This document shows, in pieces, positions 1 to 7,660 of a stretch of DNA of 16,582 nucleotides. The translations under genes and the position numbers were made by a program. Origin of the DNA: Betaproteobacteria bacterium (GTDB lineage Bacteria > Pseudomonadota > Gammaproteobacteria > Tethybacterales > Tethybacteraceae); the NCBI GenBank assembly GCA_026710225.1, contig JAPORI010000106.1, positions 1 to 16,582 of the forward strand, given 5' to 3'. The stretch's first letter is position 1, and the number at the start of each line of letters is the position of its first letter. The notes under the pieces were generated by a model, which saw only the letters and a list, made by a program, of their open reading frames with translations, had not been told where the DNA came from and did no database searches.

Positions 1-488
1 TCCATCATGTTGACGGTCTTGCCGACACCGGCGCCGCCGAACAGGCCGACCTTGCCGCCCTTGGAAAACGGGCAGACCAGATCGATGACCTTGATGCCGG
101 TCTCAAGCAGCTCCTGATTGGCCTGCAACTCATCGAACTTCGGGGCCGGCCGGTGGATTTCCCAGCGCTCGTCCTCGCCGATGTCGCCTTTCTGGTCGAT
201 CGGCTTGCCGAGCACATCCATGATCCGGCCCAGTGTCTTGGGACCGACCGGCACCTTGATCGCCGCTCCGGTGTCGATGCAGGCCATCCCCCGGCGCAGG
301 CCTTCGGATGCACCCAGGGCGATGCAGCGCACCATGCCGTCGCCGAGTTGCTGCTGCACCTCAAGGATCAGGCTGCTGCCCTCGATTTCCAAGGCGTTGA
401 AGATGCCCGGCATCCGGCCGGAAAACTGGACATCGATTACCGCACCGATGATCTGGACGATTTTGCCCTTTTGCTGCTGTTCGCTCAT
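1..488 (-). CDS. atpD: ATP synthase F1 subunit beta (5' part of gene, cut by window edge)
   Basis: Catalytic beta subunit of the F1 head, which makes ATP from ADP and phosphate at the cytoplasmic face of the inner membrane. The visible 162 codons start at an ATG preceded by AGGAG with a good spacing. They give a typical N-terminal beta-barrel domain followed by the nucleotide-binding domain. The Walker A motif GGAGVGKT (residues 151-158) lies at the very end of the visible part, close to its position in the E. coli protein. The remaining roughly 300 residues, including the DELSEED region, lie outside the window, as does any atpC. The gene follows atpG by 33 nt in the same operon. The family assignment is secure; only completeness is unknown. 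Confidence 0.97.
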   Translation of the reverse strand, partial: MSEQQQKGKIVQIIGAVIDVQFSGRMPGIFNALEIEGSSLILEVQQQLGDGMVRCIALGASEGLRRGMACIDTGAAIKVPVGPKTLGRIMDVLGKPIDQKGDIGEDERWEIHRPAPKFDELQANQELLETGIKVIDLVCPFSKGGKVGLFGGAGVGKTVNMM

Positions 489-521
489 GAGTTCTCCTGC
501 TGTTCGTTCAATTCGTTTCGG

Positions 522-1409
522 TCAGACAGCCGCGGCGCCGCCGACGATTTCTGACAGTTCCTTGGTGATTGCCGCTTGTCTGCTTTTATTGTAGTCAAGT
601 TGCAACTCGTCGATTATGTTGCCGGCGTTTTCGCTGGCCGACTTCATCGCGACCATGCGCGCCGCCTGCTCGGAGGCGGCATTGTCGGCATTGGCCTGAA
701 AGATAACCGATTCAAGATAGCGGGTCATCAGGTAGTTGAGAACTTCCGGCGCGTCCGGCTCGTATATGTAGTCCCAACTCGAACCGCGCAGCGCCACCGA
801 ATCGGAACTGGCATCGACATGAAAGTCCGGATCAAGCGGCAGCAGCCGGTCAAAAACCGCCTCCTGCTTCATCGTGTTCACGAAGCGGGCGTAGGTAAGC
901 CATACTTCATCAACCTCGCCGCTGCGAAACGCATCGGTCATCACGCCAATCGGGCCGAGCATCTTCTCCAGCGAGGGCTGATCGCCCAGACTGGTTGCCT
1001 GAGAGATTATGTCGGCTCCGAGCCGGGATAGCAGCCCGAGACCCTTGCCGCCGAAGACCGTGAAGCAGGTCTTGATGCCCTGACGCTCCCATTCCTGCCG
1101 GCGGGCACTCACCGTGCGCAGGGTGTTGGCGTTGAGGCCACCACACAGCCCCTTGTCGGTGGTCACCACGATGATGCCCACTCTCGAGATGTCTTCTCTT
1201 GCCACCGTGTAGGGGTGGCTGTACTCGAGTGAGCCGCGTTGCAAATGAGCGCAAACCTCGCGAATCTTGTCGCTGTAGGGCCGAGCCTGACGCATCTGAT
1301 CTTGAGCTCGACGCATCTTGGAGGCAGCAACCATTTCCATCGCCCGGGTGATCTTCTGGGTATTGCGGATCGAGGCGATCTTGGTGCGAATTTCCTTGGC
1401 TGCCGACAC
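522..1409 (-). CDS. atpG: ATP synthase F1 subunit gamma
   Basis: Central rotor shaft of F1, coupling rotation of the c-ring to conformational change in the alpha/beta hexamer. The protein is 295 residues (E. coli 287). It has the family N-terminus AKEIRTKIASIRNTQKITRA followed by AMEMVAASKMRRAQ, and the conserved C-terminal helix with YNKSRQAAITKELSEIVGG. The start is GTG, 12 nt after the atpA stop. No clear Shine-Dalgarno sequence precedes it, so initiation may depend on coupling to atpA translation. Identification is certain; the exact start is supported by alignment with the family N-terminus. Confidence 0.97.
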   Translation of the reverse strand: MSAAKEIRTKIASIRNTQKITRAMEMVAASKMRRAQDQMRQARPYSDKIREVCAHLQRGSLEYSHPYTVAREDISRVGIIVVTTDKGLCGGLNANTLRTVSARRQEWERQGIKTCFTVFGGKGLGLLSRLGADIISQATSLGDQPSLEKMLGPIGVMTDAFRSGEVDEVWLTYARFVNTMKQEAVFDRLLPLDPDFHVDASSDSVALRGSSWDYIYEPDAPEVLNYLMTRYLESVIFQANADNAASEQAARMVAMKSASENAGNIIDELQLDYNKSRQAAITKELSEIVGGAAAV

Positions 1410-1421
1410 GGCGCTTGTTCG

Positions 1422-2969
1422 CTACTGCTTGCTGAATTCGGAGAGTCCCTCGGCGATTGCCTCTTGCAGGGACTTGCTTATTTCATCGGTGAGTTCGGGG
1501 CTCTCCCCGATCTTGTCAAGCAGCGCCTGATGCTTGAGGCGCAGATGTTCCTGCATCTTGGCCTCGGCGTTGAGCACCTCCTCGACCTTGATGTCATCGA
1601 ACAGACCGTTTTCGATCGCAAACAGGGTTGCAGCCAGTTCAGGCACCGAAAACGGCGAGTACTGCTTTTGCTTCATCAACTCGGTCACCATCTTGCCCTT
1701 GTCCAACTGCTTGCGGGTTGCATCGTCCAGATCGGATGCAAACTGCGAGAAGGCGGCCAGTTCCCGGTACTGGGCCAGCGCCAGCCGCACACCGCCGCCG
1801 AGTTTCTTGACTATCTTGGTCTGGGCGGCACCGCCGACCCGCGATACCGAAAGACCGGCGTTCATTGCCGGCCGGATGCCGGCGTTGAACAGGTCGGTCT
1901 CCAGGAAAATCTGGCCGTCGGTAATCGATATGACATTGGTTGGCACGAAAGCGGTTACATCGCCGGCCTGCGTCTCGATTACCGGCAAGGCGGTGAGCGA
2001 GCCGGTCTTGCCCTTCACCTCGCCCTTGGTGTAACTTTCAACATAGTCGGCGTTCACCCGCGCCGCCCGCTCAAGCAGTCGTGAATGCAGGTAGAAGACA
2101 TCGCCCGGATAGGCCTCCCGTCCCGGCGGCCGGCGCAGCAGCAGCGAGATCTGCCGGTAAGCCCAGGCCTGCTTGGTCAGGTCATCGTAGATGATCAAGG
2201 CGTCCTGGCCGCGATCGCGGAAGTATTCGCCCATTGTGCAGCCGGCGTAGGGAGCGATGTATTGCAGCGCTGCCGAGTCGGATGCGGTTGCCGAGACGAT
2301 GATGGTGTGATCGAGTGCGTCGTGTTCGGCGAGCTTTGCCACCACCGCCGCCACCGAGGACGCCTTTTGACCGATCGCAACATAGATGCAGATGCAGTCC
2401 TGCCCCTTTTGATTGATGATCGCATCCACCGCCACGGCCGTCTTGCCGGTCTGGCGATCGCCGATGATCAATTCCCGCTGGCCGCGTCCGATCGGCACCA
2501 TCGTGTCAATTGCTTTCAGGCCGGTTTGCAGCGGCTGGGAGACCGACTGCCGGTCAATCACTCCGGGCGCGATTTTCTCGATCGGTTCGCTGAGCTTGGC
2601 ACCGATAGGTCCCTTGCCGTCAAGCGGCTCGCCGAGCGGATTTACCAGTCGGCCAACCAGTTCGGGGCCTACGGGAACTTCCAGCACCCGGCCGGTGCAC
2701 TGAACCCGGTCGCCCTCGCTGAGGTGTTCGTAGGAGCCGAGCACCACCGCCCCGACCGAATCCCGCTCCAGATTCATAGCCAGGCCGTAGGTGTCGCCGG
2801 GGAAAGCGAGCATTTCCCCCTGCTGGGCGGCGGACAGCCCGAAGATGCGCACGATGCCGTCGCTTACCGACAGGATCGTCCCCTCGTTCTTGAGTTCCGC
2901 CTCAAGATCGAACTTGCTTATCTTGTCCTTGATTACGGCGCTGATTTCCGCGGCCGAGAGATTCTTCAT
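1422..2969 (-). CDS. atpA: ATP synthase F1 subunit alpha
   Basis: Non-catalytic nucleotide-binding subunit of the F1 hexamer. It has 515 residues, close to the usual 513. It carries Walker A GDRQTGKT (residues 170-177) and the SRVGGAAQ segment with the arginine finger (Arg377) that reaches into the catalytic site of beta. The N-terminal stretch with the delta-binding helix (NLSAAEISAVIKDKI) is intact. The ATG is preceded by TGGAG about 12 nt upstream and lies 25 nt after the atpH stop. Everything seen is normal for the family. Confidence 0.98.
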   Translation of the reverse strand: MKNLSAAEISAVIKDKISKFDLEAELKNEGTILSVSDGIVRIFGLSAAQQGEMLAFPGDTYGLAMNLERDSVGAVVLGSYEHLSEGDRVQCTGRVLEVPVGPELVGRLVNPLGEPLDGKGPIGAKLSEPIEKIAPGVIDRQSVSQPLQTGLKAIDTMVPIGRGQRELIIGDRQTGKTAVAVDAIINQKGQDCICIYVAIGQKASSVAAVVAKLAEHDALDHTIIVSATASDSAALQYIAPYAGCTMGEYFRDRGQDALIIYDDLTKQAWAYRQISLLLRRPPGREAYPGDVFYLHSRLLERAARVNADYVESYTKGEVKGKTGSLTALPVIETQAGDVTAFVPTNVISITDGQIFLETDLFNAGIRPAMNAGLSVSRVGGAAQTKIVKKLGGGVRLALAQYRELAAFSQFASDLDDATRKQLDKGKMVTELMKQKQYSPFSVPELAATLFAIENGLFDDIKVEEVLNAEAKMQEHLRLKHQALLDKIGESPELTDEISKSLQEAIAEGLSEFSKQ

Positions 2970-2994
2970 CTGATTCAGGCTCCAGTTGCTGCTA

Positions 2995-3555
2995 CTAGTC
3001 GAAAGACAGGACGTGGCTGCGCAACCGGTCGAGTTCCGCGGTTACGGTCGCGTCAATAACATCATCACCGGCGACGATGCGCACTCCGCCACCGAGGCTC
3101 TCGTCAATGACAAGTTCGGTGCGCACTTCCCGGCAGGCGAGTCTTTTCTTGAGCGCCTCGCCAATCCGTCCGACCTGCTGCTCGGACAGGGCAAAGGCGC
3201 TGTAAATCTTTACATCGACGATTTTCTCGGCCAGCCGGCGAATCTCCCCGAACTGGGCAGCGATCTGGCCGGCGGCGGCCAACCGGCCGCCAGCGAGCAG
3301 TTGCCGGCAAAAACTGCGGAAGTCGCGACCGGCTCCTTGCTCGCCGATTTGCGAAGCGGTCAGCATCGCTTCCAGCGCCTGGCCGCATTCGTGCTCACCC
3401 AGACGCGGATCGGCAATGAGTTGCCGGAAAGGGCCGGTAGCGGAAATTGCCGCCAGCGCCGAGAGCATTTCCTCCCATTGTCCGGCCGTGCCCGCGCCGG
3501 CAGCGTGTTGATAGGCGGCCTGGGCGTAGGGGCGGGCCGCTGCTGATGCATCCAT
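2995..3555 (-). CDS. atpH: ATP synthase F1 subunit delta (OSCP)
   Basis: Peripheral-stalk subunit that ties the top of F1 to the b dimer. The 186-residue protein is slightly longer than the common 177. It shows the family pattern: an N-terminal helical domain starting RPYAQAAYQHA and a C-terminal region with VRTELVIDESLGGGVRIVAG, matching the conserved E-x-x-LIGG-like hairpin. The reading frame closes with two TAG codons in tandem (2995-2997 and 2992-2994). It begins only 7 nt after the atpF stop with no obvious Shine-Dalgarno sequence, suggesting coupling to atpF. Confidence 0.95.
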   Translation of the reverse strand: MDASAAARPYAQAAYQHAAGAGTAGQWEEMLSALAAISATGPFRQLIADPRLGEHECGQALEAMLTASQIGEQGAGRDFRSFCRQLLAGGRLAAAGQIAAQFGEIRRLAEKIVDVKIYSAFALSEQQVGRIGEALKKRLACREVRTELVIDESLGGGVRIVAGDDVIDATVTAELDRLRSHVLSFD

Positions 3556-3562
3556 GCGCGCG

Positions 3563-4033
3563 TTAGATCTTCTCGGCGAGCTTGTCGATCATGTCGCTGT
3601 GCGTCTTGGCGTCAAACTCACGCTTGAGGATGCGTCGGGCGCCGTCCACCACCAGGGCGGCGTAGTTCTCCCTGAGTTCAAGCACCATCTTGGCCCGCTC
3701 GGCTTCGATCTGTCTGTGTCCCTCGGCAATGATGCGCTGTTTTTCAGCCTGCGCCTCATCAGCGGCGGCGGCAACGATGTCATCGTGGCGCTGCTTGCCC
3801 TCCCGCATCGTCTCGGAGGCCTTGCTGCGGGCATCGGCGATCATTTCCTGCTGCCGTCCCTTGGCCTCTTCAAGACTCTGCCGGCCTTGCTCGGCCGCGG
3901 CCAGACCGTCGGCGATTTCCTTGTTGCGCCGGTCGATCGCCGCAATCAGCGGCGGCCAGACAAACTTCATCGTCACCCAAATCAGGATGGCGAAAGTGAT
4001 CATCTGGCCGACGAATGAAATGTTTACGTTCAC
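3563..4033 (-). CDS. atpF: ATP synthase F0 subunit b
   Basis: Membrane-anchored peripheral stalk. From the GTG at 4033 the product is 156 residues, the same as E. coli b. It begins MNVNISFVGQ and has one transmembrane helix (about residues 8-27). The conserved KFVWPPLIAAI segment and a long charged alpha-helical tail that dimerises follow. The frame is open further upstream to a TTG at 4063, but that would add ten residues (PSSRQGRRL-like) absent from the family, so GTG is preferred. A weak AGGG lies about 13 nt before it. Confidence 0.95.
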   Translation of the reverse strand: MNVNISFVGQMITFAILIWVTMKFVWPPLIAAIDRRNKEIADGLAAAEQGRQSLEEAKGRQQEMIADARSKASETMREGKQRHDDIVAAAADEAQAEKQRIIAEGHRQIEAERAKMVLELRENYAALVVDGARRILKREFDAKTHSDMIDKLAEKI

Positions 4034-4093
4034 GAGCCTGCGCCCTTGACGGGAAGATGGCAAACAGAAAGTTGCAAGGGAAAGCCGGTTTCC

Positions 4094-4399
4094 TTAAAAG
4101 ACGAACAGGATAAGCAGGGACACCGCAATGGCGATGATCGGCACCGCATCGGTCAAGCCGGCGGTAACGAAGAAGTTGCGCATCAGCCGCGGCTCGAGTT
4201 CCGGCTGGCGGGCGATGCCGTCAAGCAGCCGGCCGCCGAGCATGCCGATGCCGGCGGCAGCGCCGGCGCCGGCCAGGCCGACTCCGAAAGCAACCCCGAG
4301 CAGCTTCAGGCCGCCTCCGACTGAGTCGGCAGCCAGCGCTGCCGCTGGCAGCAGGGCGAGAGCGCAAAGCCCGATACGTGAAATTGTCTTCCTGATCAT
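4094..4399 (-). CDS. atpE: ATP synthase F0 subunit c with signal-peptide-like N-terminus
   Basis: Proteolipid subunit of the rotating c-ring. Residues 24-101 match the classical two-helix hairpin: a glycine/alanine-rich first helix, the polar loop ARQP (63-66), and a second helix with the proton-carrying acid Asp84 in GLTDAVPIIA. Aspartate and the lack of the sodium-site residues suggest proton coupling. Residues 1-23 look like a signal peptide: basic MIRKTISR, a hydrophobic core, then AALA before AD. Removing them would leave 78 residues, almost exactly E. coli size. A strong AGGAG lies 8 nt before the ATG, as expected for a subunit needed in many copies. Flanking gaps are 74 nt (to atpB) and 60 nt (to atpF). 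Confidence 0.95.
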   Translation of the reverse strand: MIRKTISRIGLCALALLPAAALAADSVGGGLKLLGVAFGVGLAGAGAAAGIGMLGGRLLDGIARQPELEPRLMRNFFVTAGLTDAVPIIAIAVSLLILFVF

Positions 4400-4473
4400 T
4401 GGATCTTCTCCTGATGGTGGTGGTGCGGAAAAATAGGTTGGTGCTGAATTTTAGCCTTGGTGCTCATTGTCTG

Positions 4474-5289
4474 CTAGTGCTTCTCGTGGGCCAAGGACAG
4501 GTAGACGACGGTTAGCGCGGTGAAGATGAAGGCTTGCAGCGGCACCACCAGAATGTGGTAGATCGCCCAGGGGCCGCCGAACACCCACTGGATCCAGGCC
4601 GGCAGCAGGGCGACGAGCAGGAAGATCATTTCGGCTGCAAACAGGTTGCCGAACAGTCGCAGGCCGAGGGTGATTGGCTTGGCTAGTTCCTCGACCAGTC
4701 GCAAGAACAGGTTTGCCGGCAGCATCTTGGCACCGAAGGGGACGGTGAGCATCTCGTGGGTCAGGCCGCCGATCCCCTTGACCTTGATGTTGTAGTAGAT
4801 GATCATCAAGAACACCGTTATCGACATACCGAAAGTCAGGTTGATATCGGTGGTCGGCACCATCTTGGCGTGAATTGCCCCCTGGCTGGCGACGTTGAGG
4901 GTGTCAACCGGCACCAGATCCATCAGGTTCATGAAGAACACCCAGACAAAGATGGTCAGCGCCAGCGGCGGCACGATCTTGGGAGGATCGGGAAAGATGT
5001 TCTTGACCAGATCAGCGACAAACATCAGCACCATCTCGATGAAACCTTGCAGTCGCCCCGGTGTGCGGTCGGTGGCCCGAGCGGCGATGAACGCCAGAAA
5101 GCCAATCGACAGCAGCCCGAGCGACACCGAGAAGATCAGGGTGTCCACATGCAGGGTAAGGAAAGACCCTTGCAGGTTGAGCACCTCTTCGTTGGTAAGC
5201 CAGCGCCCGGCGGAAAAGTCGTAGGACAGGTTGGGCAGGTGGCCGCGGATGTATCCTTCCGGGGAGACGTCGTGCAGGCTGCCGGCCAT
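4474..5289 (-). CDS. atpB: ATP synthase F0 subunit a
   Basis: Integral membrane stator subunit forming the two proton half-channels against the c-ring. It has 271 residues, equal to E. coli. The essential arginine is present (Arg211 in LGLRLFGNLFAAE), as are the NLMDLVP motif near residue 121 and several hydrophobic segments. The ATG lies 5 nt after the atpI stop, with only a weak GGAA upstream. All landmarks are normal. Confidence 0.97.
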   Translation of the reverse strand: MAGSLHDVSPEGYIRGHLPNLSYDFSAGRWLTNEEVLNLQGSFLTLHVDTLIFSVSLGLLSIGFLAFIAARATDRTPGRLQGFIEMVLMFVADLVKNIFPDPPKIVPPLALTIFVWVFFMNLMDLVPVDTLNVASQGAIHAKMVPTTDINLTFGMSITVFLMIIYYNIKVKGIGGLTHEMLTVPFGAKMLPANLFLRLVEELAKPITLGLRLFGNLFAAEMIFLLVALLPAWIQWVFGGPWAIYHILVVPLQAFIFTALTVVYLSLAHEKH

Positions 5290-5294
5290 TTCAA

Positions 5295-5663
5295 TCAGTT
5301 CCGGCTGGCGGTGATGAGCATGTATGTCTCGCCGGCTATCAGCGGCGCAGCCAGACCGGCGAGCAGGGCCGCGCCGACTGCCTGACCGACGACCACCAGC
5401 ACCTGCACCCCGAGGGCGAAGGCAGCCAGAATCGCCAGCATCCGCTGCCAGCGCAGGCGCACCATCATTGCCGCAGCCGTCTTCGGATCGGCCAGACGCC
5501 TGATTCTGCGAATCTGGAACAGGTGCAGGGTCTCGACCATTTCATAGGCGCAGAATGCAACAAATGCCGACAGGGCGGCCTCGCTGCCGGCCAGCGCCGA
5601 TCCTGCAATAACGATCAGGCCAGCCAGCCAGGCGGCCTGCTGCTTCTTGCCGGTTGGTTCCAT
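5295..5663 (-). CDS. atpI: ATP synthase assembly protein AtpI
   Basis: Small hydrophobic protein (122 residues from the ATG at 5663) with about four predicted membrane helices, at the head of the atp operon directly before atpB. AtpI is implicated in c-ring assembly and is poorly conserved, so the call rests on position, size and hydropathy rather than strong motifs. A basic stretch (residues 51-57, IRRIRRL) separates the second and third helices. The frame is open to a TTG at 5690, but the ATG with a GGA upstream is the better start. The preceding gene ends 60 nt upstream on the same strand. Confidence 0.85.
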   Translation of the reverse strand: MEPTGKKQQAAWLAGLIVIAGSALAGSEAALSAFVAFCAYEMVETLHLFQIRRIRRLADPKTAAAMMVRLRWQRMLAILAAFALGVQVLVVVGQAVGAALLAGLAAPLIAGETYMLITASRN

Positions 5664-5723
5664 TAATTCCAAGCCGCAGATTCTACACAATCGCCGGGCC
5701 GGGCCAGATGGCTGCTGCCGAGC

Positions 5724-7391
5724 CTAGAAGTTGTGCCGGATGCGCAACGCCAGGCCGTAGTCCAACTCGCCGGCTTCGATCGGAAAACTGCCGCCGTCAG
5801 TCAGGCTTATCCGGCCACCGGCAAACCGGGCCAGATGCGCCCGCATTTGCAGCCTGGTCGCATCCGATCCCACCTCCCCGGTCACCGCCGCACCGATCTC
5901 GTGCCCATGCAGCGCATCGATCGCCGCGGTTGGTTCGGCGATTTGGGCAAACCTGCCCCAGGCCTGCCAGCGCAGCCGCTTCTCGGCAAGGGTTCCGGCC
6001 AGCAGCAGACGCAGGTTGCGCACCGATGCAAAATCGAACCAGCCGCTGCCGGAGCCGCCGAAGAAGTCTTGTGATCGGCGGTAGGTAACCGCCGCGTCCA
6101 GGCCGGTTGTTGACCAACTGAAACCGGCTTCATCGACTCTGCCGTGCGCAATTGCCCACGATGATCCGGGTAGCGGCCAGAAGCGCAGTTGGGCATAATC
6201 GGGTCGATAGAAGATGCCGCCCGCCGCCGGTGCCGGGCGATAATCGCCGCGCAGGCTGTCGCCGGAGAGTTTTACCGGCATACGCGCGTCGGTTGCACCG
6301 GGCAGTTGCAAGCGGCCGATCCGGCTGGCGAAAATATCATCGATGAAGCCGTCGGCAGTCTCGGAAGCTGAAGTGCTGCCGGTTGCCTTGGCGGTTGCGG
6401 CAGCCATGCAGCCGATGTCCAGTCTTCCCCGTCCGGTTTCAGCATCAAAACCCGGCGCACCGATGTCGATGGTGCAGTTGTCGGCCAGGGCAAACACTGT
6501 TGCCGGGGTTGCACTCGGATCAAGCCTTTCCCAGGCCATGATCATCGCGGCAAAGATATAGGGGGCGGCATTTGAGGTGCCTTCGACAAGGGTTACGGTG
6601 CCGGCGTATTCGATGTTGACTTCAAAGTGCGCACCGATGCAGTATTGCTCGACGCCCAGGCAGCGGCTCGACCCCGAATGGCGGCCGGTTTGGGCATTGT
6701 TCAGGCCGTAGGCGAAGCGCAACTTGCCGGTCTTCACAGCATCCAGGTGGCCGTTTATTATCGCCCGGTCTCTCATTGTGATCGTGGTCAGACCGATGGT
6801 GTTGATTGCATCAGGGGCCGGGACGCCTTTGTTGCCGGCAGCCATGACCACCCAGGCATGATTGTCGATCTTGGCGTCTATGCCCATGATGGAAGGATCG
6901 TTGGTGAACACCGGCCCGAATGACATGCTGGCGATGCTGTCGGCGGAGGTTGCCCGGTATTGCCTTCTTGCGATTGCATAATTGGGTATGCCGCCAAAGG
7001 TGCGTCCCCAACTGTTGAAAGTGTAGTGTTCGCCGGCGCGCAGGCCGTTGGCGGCAAGCACGGTCATGATCAAACTGCCGTGCGTTGTGCCACTGTCGAA
7101 GACGAACGCCTGGGAACTGCGGTCGACTCTGCTGGCACTGATTTTGGCTTCGGCAAAAGCTTGTTCCAGCGGCGAGGTTTTCCCCGGCCGATACTCAAAG
7201 CCGTTTTGCAAACTCACATAGGAAGGGGTGTTGTCGGGTTGGGCTGCGGTTGTCGCCGGCGAACTATCGCCGCTGCCGGAAGTTGGCGGTGTGATTGAAC
7301 TGCTGCTACCGGTGCCGCAGGCGGTGACCAGAGCGGCCACGGCAAGCATTGCCAGCCGTCGCAGGCAATTGCCTTTGGCTATTGCAAGCAC
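5724..7391 (-). CDS. Subtilisin-like (S8) lipoprotein with probable outer-membrane C-terminal domain
   Basis: From the GTG at 7391 the product is 555 residues. It opens with a lipoprotein signal ending LVTAC (Cys25), then a Ser/Thr/Pro-rich linker. The core resembles peptidase family S8: DSGTTHG supplies Asp99 and His104, AAGN gives the oxyanion Asn187, and EGTSNAAP gives Ser273. The GAPGFDAETGRGRLDIG segment (about 312-328) is typical of bacterial autotransporter subtilases just after the catalytic domain. The last 200 residues alternate polar and aromatic strands and end in Phe, like an outer-membrane beta-barrel, but are short for a 12-strand translocator. NalP of Neisseria is a precedent for a lipoprotein subtilase autotransporter. 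Asp and His are only 5 residues apart rather than about 30, so activity is uncertain. The start overlaps the cyaY stop by 13 nt; the open frame runs further upstream inside cyaY without a better start. Confidence 0.75.
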   Translation of the reverse strand: MLAIAKGNCLRRLAMLAVAALVTACGTGSSSSITPPTSGSGDSSPATTAAQPDNTPSYVSLQNGFEYRPGKTSPLEQAFAEAKISASRVDRSSQAFVFDSGTTHGSLIMTVLAANGLRAGEHYTFNSWGRTFGGIPNYAIARRQYRATSADSIASMSFGPVFTNDPSIMGIDAKIDNHAWVVMAAGNKGVPAPDAINTIGLTTITMRDRAIINGHLDAVKTGKLRFAYGLNNAQTGRHSGSSRCLGVEQYCIGAHFEVNIEYAGTVTLVEGTSNAAPYIFAAMIMAWERLDPSATPATVFALADNCTIDIGAPGFDAETGRGRLDIGCMAAATAKATGSTSASETADGFIDDIFASRIGRLQLPGATDARMPVKLSGDSLRGDYRPAPAAGGIFYRPDYAQLRFWPLPGSSWAIAHGRVDEAGFSWSTTGLDAAVTYRRSQDFFGGSGSGWFDFASVRNLRLLLAGTLAEKRLRWQAWGRFAQIAEPTAAIDALHGHEIGAAVTGEVGSDATRLQMRAHLARFAGGRISLTDGGSFPIEAGELDYGLALRIRHNF

Positions 7392-7660
7392 TCTTCCAGA
7401 CGTTCGCCGAAAGGCTTGCCGTCTCTGGTGTCGATCCAGTCGGTGCCATCGTGGCGAAAGTGGAAGCCGCCGCTTTTGGCCGCCAGCCAGATTTCCTGGT
7501 TGGCCGGCTGGCGATTGATTACTATCTGGCTGCCGCCGGTGCAGGTGATCTCGCATATCTGGCCGTTGCTTTCATAGTCGGCAACGCCGGCGTGTTCGTC
7601 AAGCAGCTCTTCCAGCCAGGCGAAGAATTCGTCGCAGCGCTGTGCATATTCGTCAGCCAT
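7379..7660 (-). CDS. cyaY: Frataxin-like iron donor CyaY
   Basis: Bacterial frataxin, a small cytoplasmic iron-binding protein that modulates Fe-S cluster assembly through IscS. It is 93 residues (E. coli 106). It shows an acidic first helix (DEYAQRCDEFFAWLEELLDE), the strand motif IVINRQPANQEIWLAAKSGG and the FHF-DGTDWIDTRDG region that define the fold. The C-terminal tail is shorter than in E. coli. The ATG overlaps the end of lysA by 8 nt. In E. coli cyaY also lies near lptM/dapF, so the neighbourhood fits. Confidence 0.93.
   Translation of the reverse strand: MADEYAQRCDEFFAWLEELLDEHAGVADYESNGQICEITCTGGSQIVINRQPANQEIWLAAKSGGFHFRHDGTDWIDTRDGKPFGERLEECLQ

Noticed and set aside
1239..3059. 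Two long plus-strand frames (281 and 324 codons) opposite atpA
   Set aside because: Antisense to a complete, well-conserved atpA; the products show no known motifs and mirror the alpha-subunit codons.
4400..4473. Three GCACCA/CACCA copies in the atpB-atpE gap as a regulatory repeat
   Set aside because: Copies are only five or six bases with irregular spacing; no hairpin seen. Treated as ordinary leader with a strong Shine-Dalgarno sequence for atpE.
5664..5723. TAGAAT at 5680-5685 as an atp operon promoter, and a terminator after the subtilase gene
   Set aside because: No -35 box at a sensible distance and the leader before atpI would be only about 10 nt; the GC-rich inverted pieces nearby are too short for a terminator.
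7392..7556. Longer N-terminus of the minus-strand subtilase lipoprotein
   Set aside because: The extra 55 codons overlap cyaY, are Arg/Gln/His-rich as expected for a shadow frame, and would place the signal peptide far from the N-terminus.
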